From Hsuehochloa calcarea (taxonomy: Eukaryota > Streptophyta > Magnoliopsida > Poales > Poaceae), in contig CM070609.1 in the NCBI GenBank assembly GCA_036346395.1, positions 25,169,223 to 25,233,222 on the forward strand: a stretch of DNA of 64,000 nt. Reading direction: 5' to 3'. The position numbers were made by a program, and so were the translations under genes. Below the pieces are notes generated by a model. The model saw nothing but the letters and a program-made list of their open reading frames with translations, was not told the DNA's origin and did no database searches. This document shows, piece after piece, positions 47,077 to 58,855 of the stretch (positions are counted from its first letter, which is position 1; each line of letters begins with the position of its first letter).

Positions 47077-47463
47077 TTCACCCATTTGGTTAAGTAATCC
47101 ACTGATACCACCACATGCTTGTAGCCGCCCTTGGCTGATGGGGATGGCCCAAGCAGGTCCATTCCCCATCGTGTGAAAGGCCAAGTGATTGGTATGGTGC
47201 GTAGGGGATTAGCGGGAACGCTGTGATTGGTTGCCATCTTTTGGCATCCCTCTCACTTCCTGAGAACATCGAGGGCATCCTGCGCCATCGTGGGCCCATA
47301 GAAGCCCTCGTGAAGTGCTTTTGTTGTGATTGCCCTTGGCGCGATGTGAGAGCCGTAGATGCTCTCATGTACATCAAGAATAATTGAAACACCTTCTTCT
47401 CTTGTGATACACTTGAGAAGGGCGGATGCTCCGCGCTTGTACTCAAGTATCTAGTAGTTTCGA
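47077..47463 (-). pseudogene. Gypsy integrase, N-terminal piece
   Basis: The reverse strand reads YKRGASALLKCITREEGVSI, then LDVHESIYGSHIAPRA and KALHEGFYGPTMAQDALDVL, a stop, EGCQKMATNHSVPANPLRTI, then WPFTRWGMDLLGPSPSAKGG and VVVSVDYLTKWV. This is the H2C2 zinc-binding region and the beginning of the integrase core with the first catalytic Asp (WGMDLLGP). It ends at the solo LTR at 47076. Upstream RT/RNase H is missing: at about 47463 the sequence turns into the 3' tail of PMD-II. Confidence 0.85.
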
Positions 47464-48058
47464 AAATTAGGGTTTCATGATTTCATGTGACTTTGAATGT
47501 ATGAAAAAAAACTCCACTGCACTTCCATTGGAGATGTCGATATACATATGGTGTAGGAGTACACATATAACAAACAAAATATGAATACAAATATCCCAAA
47601 ATATAATCACATAACACGGGATACAATATGGCTCACTCGTCTAAGCCACTTCTCTCTGCCTGCGGCTGCTACATCTGCATGCGTGGCCTTGTTTTGTGCC
47701 GAGCATGTCCCGTGGGATACGTAAGTCGGTTCGGACGTTGTGTGTCGGTTCGGTGGGGGTTAGGAGACCATTGAGTGGGTGGAGGTGGGCCAGTCAGCTG
47801 AGTCTGGTCTAGCAGAGTCTGGTAAGCGTACATGTCGCCTTGATGAGTGGTGCCGACCTGGGGGACACCTTCGAAGAAGTCATGAGGGACTGACTCAAAA
47901 AGTTCACTCCCAGGGTACGATGCCTCCAACTCCGGTTGGGCGAATGAGCTCTGGCCTTGGACATACGGTGTGGCAGCCCACCCGGATGAGATTTGCCTTG
48001 GACATACGGTGGGATAGCGAATCCAGAGGAGCTCTGCCCTGCGTACGCTCCAAACCCT
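47464..48058 (-). pseudogene. PMD-II, 3' coding end and tail
   Basis: The reverse strand matches PMD-I 37250-37800: shared landmarks are AGCGTACGCARGGCAGAGCT, CGYTTACCAGACT, ACTTACGTATCCCAC-like words and GTGAGCCATATT. The open part 47929-47669 gives YAYQTLLDQTQLTGPPPPTQ, then LTYPTGHARHKTRPR. It ends at 48058 where a long LTR is inserted, and the rest of the gene resumes at 53501. Confidence 0.8.
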
Positions 48059-48720
48059 CCGCCGGGAACCAAAAATGCAATTATGGATCCTTTGTGTTTA
48101 ATGCACTAGTCCAACATCATGCTAGTACACACAGTATCAATATAGATGAATATCGATCCACACAAGACAAAATAATAGCATAAATGATTAATTTGAATAA
48201 CAAATAAGGGTTTAAACCTAATGGTCAAGTTTACACTAATTAAGCCTCGTAGTGCTGGAAAGGAAATAAATAGCAGCGGAACAAAATAACTTCAGCGGAA
48301 TCCCATCAATTTGCCACAGGCAACCGACTGTGATCAAGACCTAACGATCAGTACCTTCATAGAAGACCTCCTCAAAGGCAAGCGAAGACTGCTCCACTTC
48401 TGTTGATTGATTATAGCAAGTATGAGTACACAATCGTACTCGCAAGTTATACCACATAATGCAATTTATAGATGACGGTTTATTCCAAAGGAATAGCTTC
48501 TGTGGTTATTTTGCAAAAAAAACAACATTTGCAATCGGATACAAATAATAGATTGAAAACATAACTTAAAACAAATAAACAATAATAATTTAACAGTTAT
48601 TTTCACAAAGAACACAAAGTCTAATCAAATTATTTCACATAGTCACATGACTTAAATCACACAGCTATCCCATCCCAAATGTTTTATAAAAATATATCCC
48701 TCGTTTGAAATCCCCGAGTA

Positions 48721-48753
48721 TGTCCATAACTGCGGACACAGCTATTTGAATAG
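48721..48753 (-). other. Hairpin plus palindrome module in LTR C
   Basis: TGTCC (48721-48725) pairs with GGACA (48734-48738), loop ATAACTGC; CTATTTGAATAG follows at 48742-48753 with one change from the palindrome of the other LTRs. Confidence 0.6.
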
Positions 48754-48916
48754 ATTGTTTAACACTCTGCAAATTTTGGACACTTTACCACACGATACAA
48801 TCACCGTAGATAGCACTAATCATAACAAAACCTTTCAGAAACTTCATCTCAAGTATTGACACTCTGGTGTATTTTACTGACAGTACTAACACCCATAGAA
48901 GAAATTAGCCTGTCAC

Positions 48917-51102
48917 TGTAACACCCTGTCTATTCGGAAGACAAGATGTCACCTAACAAGACAACCTACTATTCAATTCATAAGAATAACATCAATTTAA
49001 TGCTAACGAAACGATTAACCATGATAACAATCTATGGCTTAATCACAGTTCATCTATAAATTTAAACGAGAATTTACCAAAGCGATAATAATGAACCTCC
49101 AAGTGACAATTATTACAGTCCATTACATTATAAATAAAACTGAAGAGTTGTAAATAGAACTTTAACGAATGATTATTTTATTCATGTGCAAGGAACGTGC
49201 TGGACTACACCCTCCCGCTAGCAACCGTTTCACTGGAATTCACCTAAAAATAAATAAAAGCAAGAGTGAGTCGAAACTCAGCAAGCACAACATATACATT
49301 CACATAGGACACTGAATTGAAACAATCTACCAAGTACATCATTTACTTCATGAATCTAAGAAAGCATGGTATGAATGAATGAATACATTGAAGGAGAATG
49401 GACTTTCCACATGTTTATACCGGAATAAATAGTGACACACCCGTCGGTGTTCACTTAAGCCCGCTCTTAACCAAGAGCGGGGATCCAAGTCCGTATGAAG
49501 AACGTTTCATACGGAATGTCCGAAACTGCCTACATTGGAATGGTAGGTCTTACATGCCCATATTGGAATTAATGGGACTTAAACAAGTTTCCACTCCCGT
49601 GGACAGTAACTGAATTATGTATGCATGAAATGAAAAACATAACTTGGCATTCAACTCAATGTATCATCGAATAAGGTATTGAACTCTACCACATCATACT
49701 CAAATCACATGAATATTCATAATTTACCAAGTTAACATGAAATCAATGAATTCACACGAATTAAACATTTGCACTTGCCTTCCGTGTGGTGACGTGTTGT
49801 GAAACAACGAAGGTGTCCTTCCACCCACCGTCTCACCGCCTACACAAGTATTACCACATATTACGGATAATCGAATATGGCACATCTACAAGTGTACTAC
49901 GATGCTCTCTAATCAACCCACTCATCCCAAGGGTTCAATTTGACATTTACACCAAAAGTCCAGATTATCATTCTACAGGCAGTTGCACAAGAAAATTCGC
50001 CATTAATTATCTGTAACTCTAAACGACCTGAAACTAGTGCTCACTGATTCTTAACTGATCAGGCTACAAAACCTTAGTTGGCGGAATCTTCTGATTCGGC
50101 CAAAACAGAGGGGTAATTAACTGCTAAACCTAACCCATCTACGACAGTCCAGAAAACAGATCAGCAGTAAAGAAAATAGTGTAACTTTTAGCCTACTGAT
50201 CCAAATGGAATGATCTTTATCAACTTGGAAAGATAATTTCAAGATCTACAATAACTTAGTTGGGGGAGTCTTCTGATTCGGCCTCTATTTTGAACAAAAA
50301 CGAGGGACAAAACTACTGACCACAGATTTCAGACAGATTGGACAGTTCGTATTCAAAAATTCATATCTCCTAAACTACTGGTCGGATTTTGCTCAACTTG
50401 GTGCCAAAAGAAATCTAACGAAACCAGGAACAAATCTCTAGAAGGGCAAAACCCCAAATTCGGCCTCTAAAGTACTGTAACAAGCCGCACAACAATCTGA
50501 TCAATTCTGAAAATTCTGGAACTCTAAACCGACGTGACTCAAATGATCTCTACCGCAACAAAACTTGATCAAACAAATAACCGGGGTTCTCGTTACCCTT
50601 GAAGACCCGTATAATGACGAAGATCAACCTCCCGAAGGTTCTTCTCTTCCTCCATTGGCCGCCACCACAGCAGCGAACACGCGGAGGAGAACAATGGCGG
50701 TGAAGAGAGAATCGAGGAGATTGCTGGGATCTTGGAGTGCGACTTGGGAAACACCAAGGGCTATTCCTGGGAAGAGGCGGCGCCATGGCTGAAGGGGGCG
50801 TGGTTTGGTGGAGGGGAAAGTGGAGGTGGCGGCTGCCTAGGGGGAGAAGTGGGAGGGAGAGGGAAGAGGGGGAGGGGGGGGGGCCGGTTGGGCTAGGGTT
50901 GAGAGGGGGGGGGCGCATGGGCCTTGGCCTAGTGCGGTCTCCCCCTCCTTGGCCCACTTTAAGGCCGGCCAAGGCCATGCCAGAAGTTCACTAGCCTGGG
51001 CCGGAGGCCCGGGCCAAAGAATTTTCCGACAAACTCCGAAATTTATAAAATAAAACTCTCTCCCGAATACAAATCCTTCCTAACGAAATTTGGAATATTA
51101 CA
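48917..51102 (-). mobile_element. Complete solo LTR, copy A2 (2186 bp)
   Basis: The + strand ends are TGTAACACCC and GGAATATTACA, with exact GTCAC duplications at 48912-48916 and 51103-51107. It is the reverse-orientation counterpart of A1 (6399-8529), with the same twin-hairpin block (49460-49514), the same CTTCCGTGTGG..GACG segment and the same GC-rich part (50600-50960). No internal genes are present. It sits inside LTR C, which continues in register on both sides, so it is the younger insertion. ORFs at 50550-50994 on both strands are in the GC-rich segment. Confidence 0.9.
49460..49514 (-). other. Twin hairpins in solo LTR A2
   Basis: CCCGCTCTT (49460-49468) pairs with AAGAGCGGG (49473-49481). 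CCGTATGAA (49491-49499) pairs with TTCATACGG (49506-49514). Relative to A1 the first stem has two base pairs changed on both sides so that pairing is kept. Confidence 0.75.
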
Positions 51103-53500
51103 GTCACACACCATTGGACAGGGAAGCGGCGAACCGTCCCGCGATGTGAGTCACCACGGAGACAGAAACACACCTCCACCCTGGCACAGAGCCTAACCTA
51201 CTACCTGAGTGGTCAATGCCGTGACTCCATAATTTACTAAGTTAGGCATGTTCCATCAGGCATGGGGTTCTACGAAAGGTCCAGTTCAATGACGCACAAA
51301 GTTAAGTCCTTAATTGACCAATACGAGACTTCCAATATTCTAACTAAGTAATCATTCTTTTAAATTCCCACGCACTAAGCTCCACCATGTCACACAGTTC
51401 ACCCACCCACCTCAGTCTAAATCTTTTCCAAATTTGTTGGTTAAGTGCAACACATGCTATCACAAAGTAATAACATATATCACACAGTTTTACACAAAGT
51501 TTCGTAGTTACTTAGTCAAATTTAAACTTGCAACTCAAATGATATGTACGACTCATAGCATGGCTAAGAAATATTATTTGTCTAACCAACCCATGTTGGT
51601 GCTATGATAATACCAACTAATAATGAACCAATCTAGAGTGACAAAAGGGCATGATATTACAATAGGCAAGGTGGATATAGTCAAATGATATATAACTAAT
51701 CCAAAACATTTAGATAAATACTTAAAGTAAATGCAATAATTTGAATGAAAAGTAATTTTAAAAAACTGGGTTCAATATGATCAACGATACAACTTTCCTT
51801 GGAACAAGTTCTGGTACTAGTCTTGGTCTTGGTGAACTCCTTCCTCGAAATTCCTCGAAGTATCAACGTCTACTCGTAAACGAAGTAAATAAATAAAAAC
51901 AGAGAGGAAAACAAACTCCAAAAATTTTAAAAAAATCTCAGAAAAATAGAGCTCGAATTTAAATGAATTTAGAAATGGCCTTTAGAAGTTCTAAATCTAA
52001 AGAAATACCAAAAATTGGATTTTTTTAGAATATTCTGAATTATTTTCCTATTGGAAATTCTAGATTATGACGTCGACTAACGTCTGCACTGTTCTTCAAA
52101 AATAAAAGAAAATCATAGAAAAAGGCTAAGAGACTGACAGGTGGGCCCTCGGTCTATAGACCGGGTCCACGCAATGGGTTCACGGGTCTATAGGTGTATG
52201 GGCCTCTTGAACAGTGGATCTGACAATGGGGCCCACTATCATAGGAACGACTCACGATGAACTGGGTTTACACGAAATGGGTATGGGGTTTGGATTTCAA
52301 ACCGACACGCATGTGCTAACTGTATGCTGACGTCGACGCCACATGGACGACACGTGTGCACAAGGGCTGAGGTGGCAGGCTGACTCGGACTGCCACATCG
52401 ACTAAACGTCGGTGATGTTCCAGTGACCATAGGATTCGGCGATTGACGCCGTTTTAGCGACAGTGGAAGTGCACATCTAGACGAGTGTGACACGGGAGTC
52501 TTGTGATGCGCTCAGATCTCACCGGCAACGACCATAGCGGTAGCAGAGAAGCGGTAAGCAGTAGAGCGGTGCGGCTCAACATTGCGACAGCGAACTAGGG
52601 CTCCTCTGAGCAAAAGAGCGCGTGCATCATGAAGATTGTGACACTGCGAACTCGAAGATGCGCTTGATGACGGCCGAAGCTCACCAACAGAGGCTGAATT
52701 TGAAGAAGTCCACAGTGGCGCTAGGGTTTGAGCTCTGATTCCGGCGAAGAGGCAACGCTCTAGGGTTTGTGGCTTTAGAGAAAAGGCTTAGGGGTGTGAG
52801 GCGAAGCTCGGGGTCCTATTTATAGGGCCCGAGAGTGGCTAGGGCGACGCAAAGGCGGCGGAGTTTGATTCACACCAAAGACAGGATAAAGAAATTGAAC
52901 GGGATTTGGAAGGAGATAAGGAGTGGAATCGGTTGCGGAGATAACAACAGATTAAGAAATTGTATCGCGAAGGATTTTTTCGGTTTGATACGCCGTTGTC
53001 AGACAAAACTCGAACATGACAGCCATGGCGTTGTTAGACGCAGCTCACACGAAGAAGACAGGTGGAGGTAGGAGACGATGGTGGGGCCCACCGGTAAGTG
53101 AGACGGGGCTGTGCGAGTGGGCTGGGCTGCGCGAGAGGAAAGTGCGAGCGGGCTAGGCAGAGTCGAAGGGAAAATGGGCCGAACAAAAGGAGATTTGGCC
53201 CAATAACTTTTCTGAGAATTTTAATAGTTTTCCATTTTAGAAAATAGCAGAAAATGCAAATGGCAATTAGAAAATAGCAAATGAACTCAGAAAAACTCTA
53301 GAGAATATATCCAAGCACATAGAATCCAAATAAAATAGTTTAGGCAATTGTTGATGTTGACATTAATTATATTAAATTATTTTAATACTAAAAGTCCATA
53401 TTAAGCTTTATTAAAAATTCAAACAAAATGTCTTGGTTGAATTTTCATGAGGCTAAACTACTAAAAATATTTTTAAAGCTAAAAAAACTGGGATGTTACA

Positions 53501-55290
53501 CCCTGCCTGCCATGGTCCAAACCCTGACGACGTGTGATGCTCCCTGGTAGGAGCTGGGAGGCCCATCCCCTTCTCATCAGTCGACGTGAACTGGTCGTCA
53601 CCCCTACGGTCAACTCAAGGCTGCAAGACGGAACAATGTTAGTATATATAAACACTCGGGATGTGAACTGAGAATCTCGTACCTCCCGGATGTGCAATGC
53701 AGATGACCGACGGAGAGCGCTAGTCTGTGTACCAAACGCGAACGGTAGAAATGATTCATCCCGATGGACCTGCGGTAGGATAACGACATGATGTTAGCAC
53801 AATGTAAGGCATAACCAAAAAATACAACGTAGATTTGTACATAACTTACCTCTATGCTGATCTAGCCTGCGGATGACCGACTAGGTCATAGTGACCTAGC
53901 GGGTGAGCACAGCCCCCTACTCGGTGCCTGATGCACAGGATGTCGTTCGTCAAACGACTACAGCTCAAGTTCTTTATTATCTTCTTCATCTCCGCTGAGA
54001 TGTGCTTCAAAAAAATTTATATCCCGCCGGTGTTGTGTCTGGACGCGCTACGACGGCCTTCGATGCCCTATGGATGCACTACGCCCGCTGCAACAGGGGC
54101 GAATGACCATCGGCGTCAGCGACGATCCACAGCTTGCACCGGTGGTCCTCATCGTAGAAGTATTCCAGAAGAGCCGGTAGAGACATGGCTTGCAATACAT
54201 GGAATAGAGGGAATATTAGTGAGAAGATTGCTAATGGCCATAAAATACTACAAATTAGAAATTATGACCTATACAATGTATGAAAATCTCATAACGCTAA
54301 TTACATTTATAGCATATGTACTGACAATTACATGGGACTCCTAAAGTCAAAAATATTTTTCTAAAAAATATTAGAACGCTAATTACATGGGACTAACAAC
54401 GTTAAACTAAGTAAATACTTGCAAAATTATAACTACTTAAGTACGCATCCACCATAAAATTACGACTAATTATTTCATAACTAATTAATTAGGCCTCAAG
54501 AATTAAACGATGGAGATAGAAATTACATGCTACTGACGGCAGTCAATAACACAGAAATGTCCCTAAAAATATAATCGACAGAACAAGAGTGCGAGCGAAA
54601 GGGCGAGTGAGCGAGCGACTGCGATACGAAATTGCGCTCGTTCGCTCACTAATTTATAGCTGGGAGGGAATCCTTCCTCGCACACGATGGGTTTTAATTT
54701 ACATGCGGTAGACAAGGATTAAACGTAAGCGAATAGATGGAGGTGACTGGATGGCAAGATTGCTTGCTTTCGGTGGAAAATAAAGGCAGATGGAGGGAGT
54801 GTCTCATTTCAGATGTTTGTCTGCACAACACACGACACAATTTTTTGTTGATTTTTTTTGTTCTCGCCTAAAAAAATACACTTATATGAACAAGCGAGAA
54901 AAATTCTGAACGAATAAATTTATACCAAATTAACACAAGAAAGTACACTATGTCGGAAGGCTCCATGTAAAATTTTGTAATTTTTTATTTATTTTATTTG
55001 CTATATTTTAAAATTACTACGAACTAACGACACCAAAACCCGCTTAAACCATAAACTAAACCCTAATTTCGGCTTAACCCAAAAAGGGGGACACGTGGCG
55101 GGCTATGGGGTGTCACCGCACAGCGGCCGTGTGGCAAGGGGAAAACAGCGGCCGTGCGACGTGTTGCTATTTTTGCAAAAAAAAAAAATTACGGAGACTA
55201 CTATTCCTATAAATACGGTGCACAAAGTTGCTTATACTGCCAAAAATTCCTCTATGCCTGCTCTCCATGGTAGTTGTATTCTCGTCCGCT
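53501..55290 (-). pseudogene. PMD-II, 5' part with internal deletion
   Basis: The reverse strand matches PMD-I. The promoter with TATAAATTAG (about 54651-54660) and pyrimidine-rich leader is followed by the start ATGTCTCTACCGGCTCTTCT near 54188 and DEDHRCKLW-type coding. At about 54010-54030 the sequence jumps from the N-terminal region to the segment coding for KKIIKNLS. About 1.6 kb of PMD core present in PMD-I is therefore lost. It then continues to the LTR C insertion at 53500. With the core gone it cannot encode a PMD protein. The upstream limit (about 55290) is set by loss of similarity to PMD-I. Confidence 0.75.
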
Positions 55291-56925
55291 AGTTGTATTC
55301 TCATCTCACTGGTTGTATTCTCATCAAAAGTGCTGCTTCAACAGTAGGCAAATGACTTTCTTTTATCATACCATAATTTAATAAGGTTATGCTAAATTAT
55401 ACATCTGCAGTCTAGAAGTAAGTCAAGAACACACAATACAATCATGTTACATTAAACATGGCAGTAATTACTTCCCAAAAGTATTATGATATTAGTTAGT
55501 AGGACTATAATAGATCCAGTAAAAATATGGAACAAAACAACACCATGTGTATATCTACCAAAAGTTTTAGAATAGTAAATATAAGAAGGCACATGTCAGA
55601 CGATACACTTTGTTCACTGAGTAAAGAAATTAAGAACTGATTTATTGAGCACACATTCCAGGTAATACAAAATGTTAAGATCTCATAAAGAAAACCAAAG
55701 ATTTCATATATCAAAAAGGAAACAACATACCCAACCAAGGTGCCAAGCAGGGGATGAGGTATTACCTTTGCTTTCCCACACGAGTGACTAGACAACAACG
55801 ATAGTAGGATGAAGAACAAGCGACCAAATAGTAAATCGAGAAAGGATTGACGTTAGGGTCTCAGAAAAGGGTGTTTGCTTATGTAGAACCCGCGGAGAGT
55901 ATCAGATCCGCATGCACAAGAGGAAGATGAGGAGAATAAAGGGGTTGGAAGAGAGATGTGTTACATGAGAAGAGGAGGTGACAACGTGTACAAGCTAATG
56001 ACCTCTCCAATACATGGCGGTGAACCGGTGGTGGTGAGCGGTGTGTAGTGGAGATTGCTATGAAGTGTAAGAAATGAGGTAGAGAATTTTTGGCATTGTG
56101 ACGGGCCGTGACTTATTTTCATACCACACTTGCGACAAAAGTTTAACTCGCCTAACAAACTATAATAAGTCCAAACATAGTAGGGAATCAATGCTCGACT
56201 AACCTGTTGTGGCACGCGCGTGACAATCTTACGCTACAAACCCAACGGGCCGTAGTACTCGTGCTCTCCATTGCCCCGATCGAGGAAGTAACAATGCACG
56301 TGAAACTGCACCGCCGGGGAGTGGCCAAAGCTAGCCTTTCGTGGTAGACTGGCCTCTAGGGCATCTGAAATGAATAAACGTGATAGGAATACATTATACC
56401 GAGTACTTTCAGCCAGCCAGGCTATCGCCAGCAGGCCCAACACGACGTCCTCTGTTCACAGTTACAGCGAAGTAGGAGTACTGCTCCTAAGTTGCAGAGC
56501 CGAAACTTGCAGCCGACATCGCTCTTGAAGTCTTGATCATAGCGCACATAACGGAGATGCACTTAGCCCAGGGATATATATGGCACATTGGTTTGGTACT
56601 AGGCCCTTGGCCGGCTCCACCGACTGCATCCACTTGATGTGACGATCCTGATTCTTGAGGGAACGAGTGCCGATCAGCCGAGATGACGTGACGTGGAGAG
56701 AGCCGGTCGAGCGGCGCGGGCCGAGGACGCCTGGGCACCGCGAGCGCGCGGCGGCCGGTTGTTTCCAAAGCTCACACGCGCAGACGCACTCGAGGGAAAA
56801 CGCCGGCTGGCTCGGTTCTTCCGCCCCGTGCCGCTCGTGCTACGTTGCGGCCTACGACTATGATGTACTGCCACCGTGAACCGTGGTACGTACGTAACGC
56901 GCGGCGGTGGAGTTGGCTGGCACTT
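55291..56925. other. Intergenic DNA, no gene seen
   Basis: Short ORFs occur on both strands (56215-55961, 56443-56234, 56768-56487) but none has a recognised domain or coding context. A GC-rich patch lies at about 56640-56880. Confidence 0.4.
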
Positions 56926-57150
56926 GGGGGCTGTTTGGACTGTGAACTAAGGGAGTTATACTAAAATTTTGGCAATATATATAAATTTTAGCCATAATTT
57001 GATTTGTTGCCAAATTTTGGTAATACTCTTTAAAAAAAAAATTTGGCAACGTGCGCGGTTGTCTTCGTGCGCAATGCTAGGGTGAAATCCGGGCGGCCGA
57101 AACGCTTGGCCGGGATTTTGGCAACGCCTGACGCCGAAGGGGCTGTTTGC
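56926..57150. repeat. Possible MITE debris
   Basis: GGGGGCTGTTTGGAC at 56926 and repeated AATTTTGGCAA / TTGCCAAATTTTGG words in both orientations resemble the ends of common grass MITEs. A second GGGGCTGTTTG lies at about 57138. No clean boundaries were found. Confidence 0.3.
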
Positions 57151-57834
57151 TGTGGTGATGTGGCGGCCAGCGATTCATTGCAATTAATGCATGTCTAGTT
57201 TAATTTTAGGCTTAAAACCATTATATTTCCTAAATTAGTATCCGATTTACGATCTGATTGAACCGTTTTGTTCTTTGTTATTTAATCAACAAAACAGACT
57301 ACTGTTAGTATATTTTAGTACAAAAATAATATCATATCAACCTCACATGTTGTAATTACATTTTTAACAAATTTTGTATAGTGACGTATGGTTACAATCT
57401 AAATTTTTTTCTATTTAAATTTTAATATAACTATATGAGATCGTAAACCAAACATGCCCTTGGCCCGGGCTCGCCAACCCCATTCGGCCGCGCGGCGCGA
57501 AAACTAGGAGCCACTTCCGTAGGTTCTGCTTCCAGCTCCACACGCACAACACGACGGCCCTGTTGGCCCGGGGCCCGAGAGATGGAGAAGCGGGGCGGGG
57601 TAGGGTCGTGTCGTGAAACTCATGTTGTGTCATTTCGTCTCCTGTAGTTGTGTTGGGTCCGTGTCATTGGAGAGGGTCCAGTGAGACCTTTTTTCTCTTG
57701 TTTTGTTTTCTACGTCACTACTGCATGATCCCTCCCCATGCGAATCAAACCGGACCACCCGCCAGACACGTCATGTCCTTCTCTATGTCCACGTACGTCA
57801 ATAGGTGGCTAGTAATGGCCAATCGGGTGGGAAC
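57151..57834. other. Intergenic DNA, no gene seen
   Basis: AT-rich at the start, GC-rich around 57460-57620. No supported ORF. Confidence 0.35.
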
Positions 57835-58130
57835 TTTTTTTTATTTATTAATTTTTTTAAAATTTTATTTTAAAATTAACCTCTCACAAACTTTATTTTC
57901 AATCCGACTTTGTTGGTCACGCTACCAACCGTAACGTTACAAAACAATATTATCATGATATATGATAAGTTTACTAAAATAATATTTTTTATCATGCCAA
58001 CATAACAGTGTTATTTTATCACGTCACGGATGGTGGCGTAACCAAAAGGGTTAGAATTAAAAATAAAGTTCACGAAGATTAACTTTAAAATAAAATTTAA
58101 AAATAGTTAATTAACTTATTTTCTCTCTCT
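57835..58130. mobile_element. Foldback MITE-like inverted repeat
   Basis: The left arm (about 57835-57945: TAAAATTTTATTTTAAAATT, then ACTTTATTTTCAATCC, GGTCACGCTACC, GTAACGTTACAAAACAATAT) is mirrored by the right arm (about 57970-58125: ATAACAGTGTTATTTTATCA, GGTGGCGTAACC, TAAAAATAAAGTTCACG, TTTAAAATAAAATTT). The arms are about 110-140 bp and imperfect. No target duplication could be fixed. Confidence 0.6.
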
Positions 58131-58417
58131 TTCTTCCCTTTTTACTTTCCCTTCTTCTCTTCCTCCATTTTCCGTAACGTTACAAAACAATATTATCACG
58201 ATATATGATAAGTTTACTAAAATAATATTTTTTATCATGCCAACATAACAGTGTTATTTTATCACGTCACGGATGGTGGCGTAACCAAAAGGGTTAGAAT
58301 TAAAAATAAAGTTCACGAAGATTAACTTTAAAATAAAATTTAAAAATAGTTAATTAACTTATTTTCTCTCTCTCTTTCTTCCCCTTTTACTTTCCCTTCT
58401 TCTCTTCCTCCATTTTC
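57929..58417. repeat. Tandem duplication, 243-bp unit, two copies
   Basis: CCGTAACGTTACAAAACAAT at 57929 recurs at 58172. Both units run through the right arm of the foldback element and a CT-rich stretch to CTTCCTCCATTTTC. The copies are nearly identical, differing mainly by one base in the ATATTATCAYGATAT word and by short CT-run lengths. Confidence 0.9.
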
Positions 58418-58659
58418 TTTTTTCCCCTTTTTCTCCCGGATGTGCCCATTTTTTTTTCTTCCTCTTTTTCTTCGTTTTCACTTTTCACTTCCTCTGGTCC
58501 TCTCGCCGCCTCCCTTTTCTCCCCCCCATCGGCCGCGCATGTCACCCCTACCTCCGCAGCTCCAACGACCCCGCCGCTTCCTCTTCCTCGGCGCCAACCT
58601 TGTCCGCCGCCTCCTGGACTCCTCCTCGCGCTGGCCTCGCCCGACCTCCTCCTTCACGC

Positions 58660-58855
58660 CCGGCGCTATGCTACCTCTATTGCCGTGTCGGCCGAACTGT
58701 CGTGTCGTGTCGTGCTGGCCCATCATGCTGGACTACGGACCCAAGCACGACACGGACTTTTGTATCGTTCCGGCCCAACTCATAAACAATGTCGGGCTTT
58801 AGGCCGGCTCGGTTAACACGACCCATCTAGCCATGTCTTGGTGGTTGGACTAATA
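58660..58855. repeat. hAT-like terminal fragment
   Basis: Repeated GTCGTGT and GGCCCA/GCACGACACGGAC words, with CGGGCTTTAGGCCGG, resemble the inner GGCCCGG/GCACGAC region of the hAT-like element at 10544-11136. No ends were identified. The overlapping ORFs at 58440-58816 are not supported as genes. Confidence 0.35.

Larger units (their letters stand above)
48059..53500 (-). mobile_element. Long LTR, copy C, inserted in PMD-II and itself interrupted
   Basis: The right end GGGATGTTACA at 53500 is a clean LTR terminus. At the left, PMD-II sequence stops near 48058 and the LTR seems to begin with CGCCGGGAACC, without the expected TG. Without the nested element (48917-51102) and its duplication it is about 3.2 kb. 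It shares CACTAGTCCAAC, GGCAACCGAC, the GAGTACACAATCGTACTCGC region and the TGTCC/GGACA module (48721-48753) with the other long LTRs. No internal retroviral genes are present, so it is probably solo. Target duplication is uncertain (ACCCT left, CCCTG right). Confidence 0.75.
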
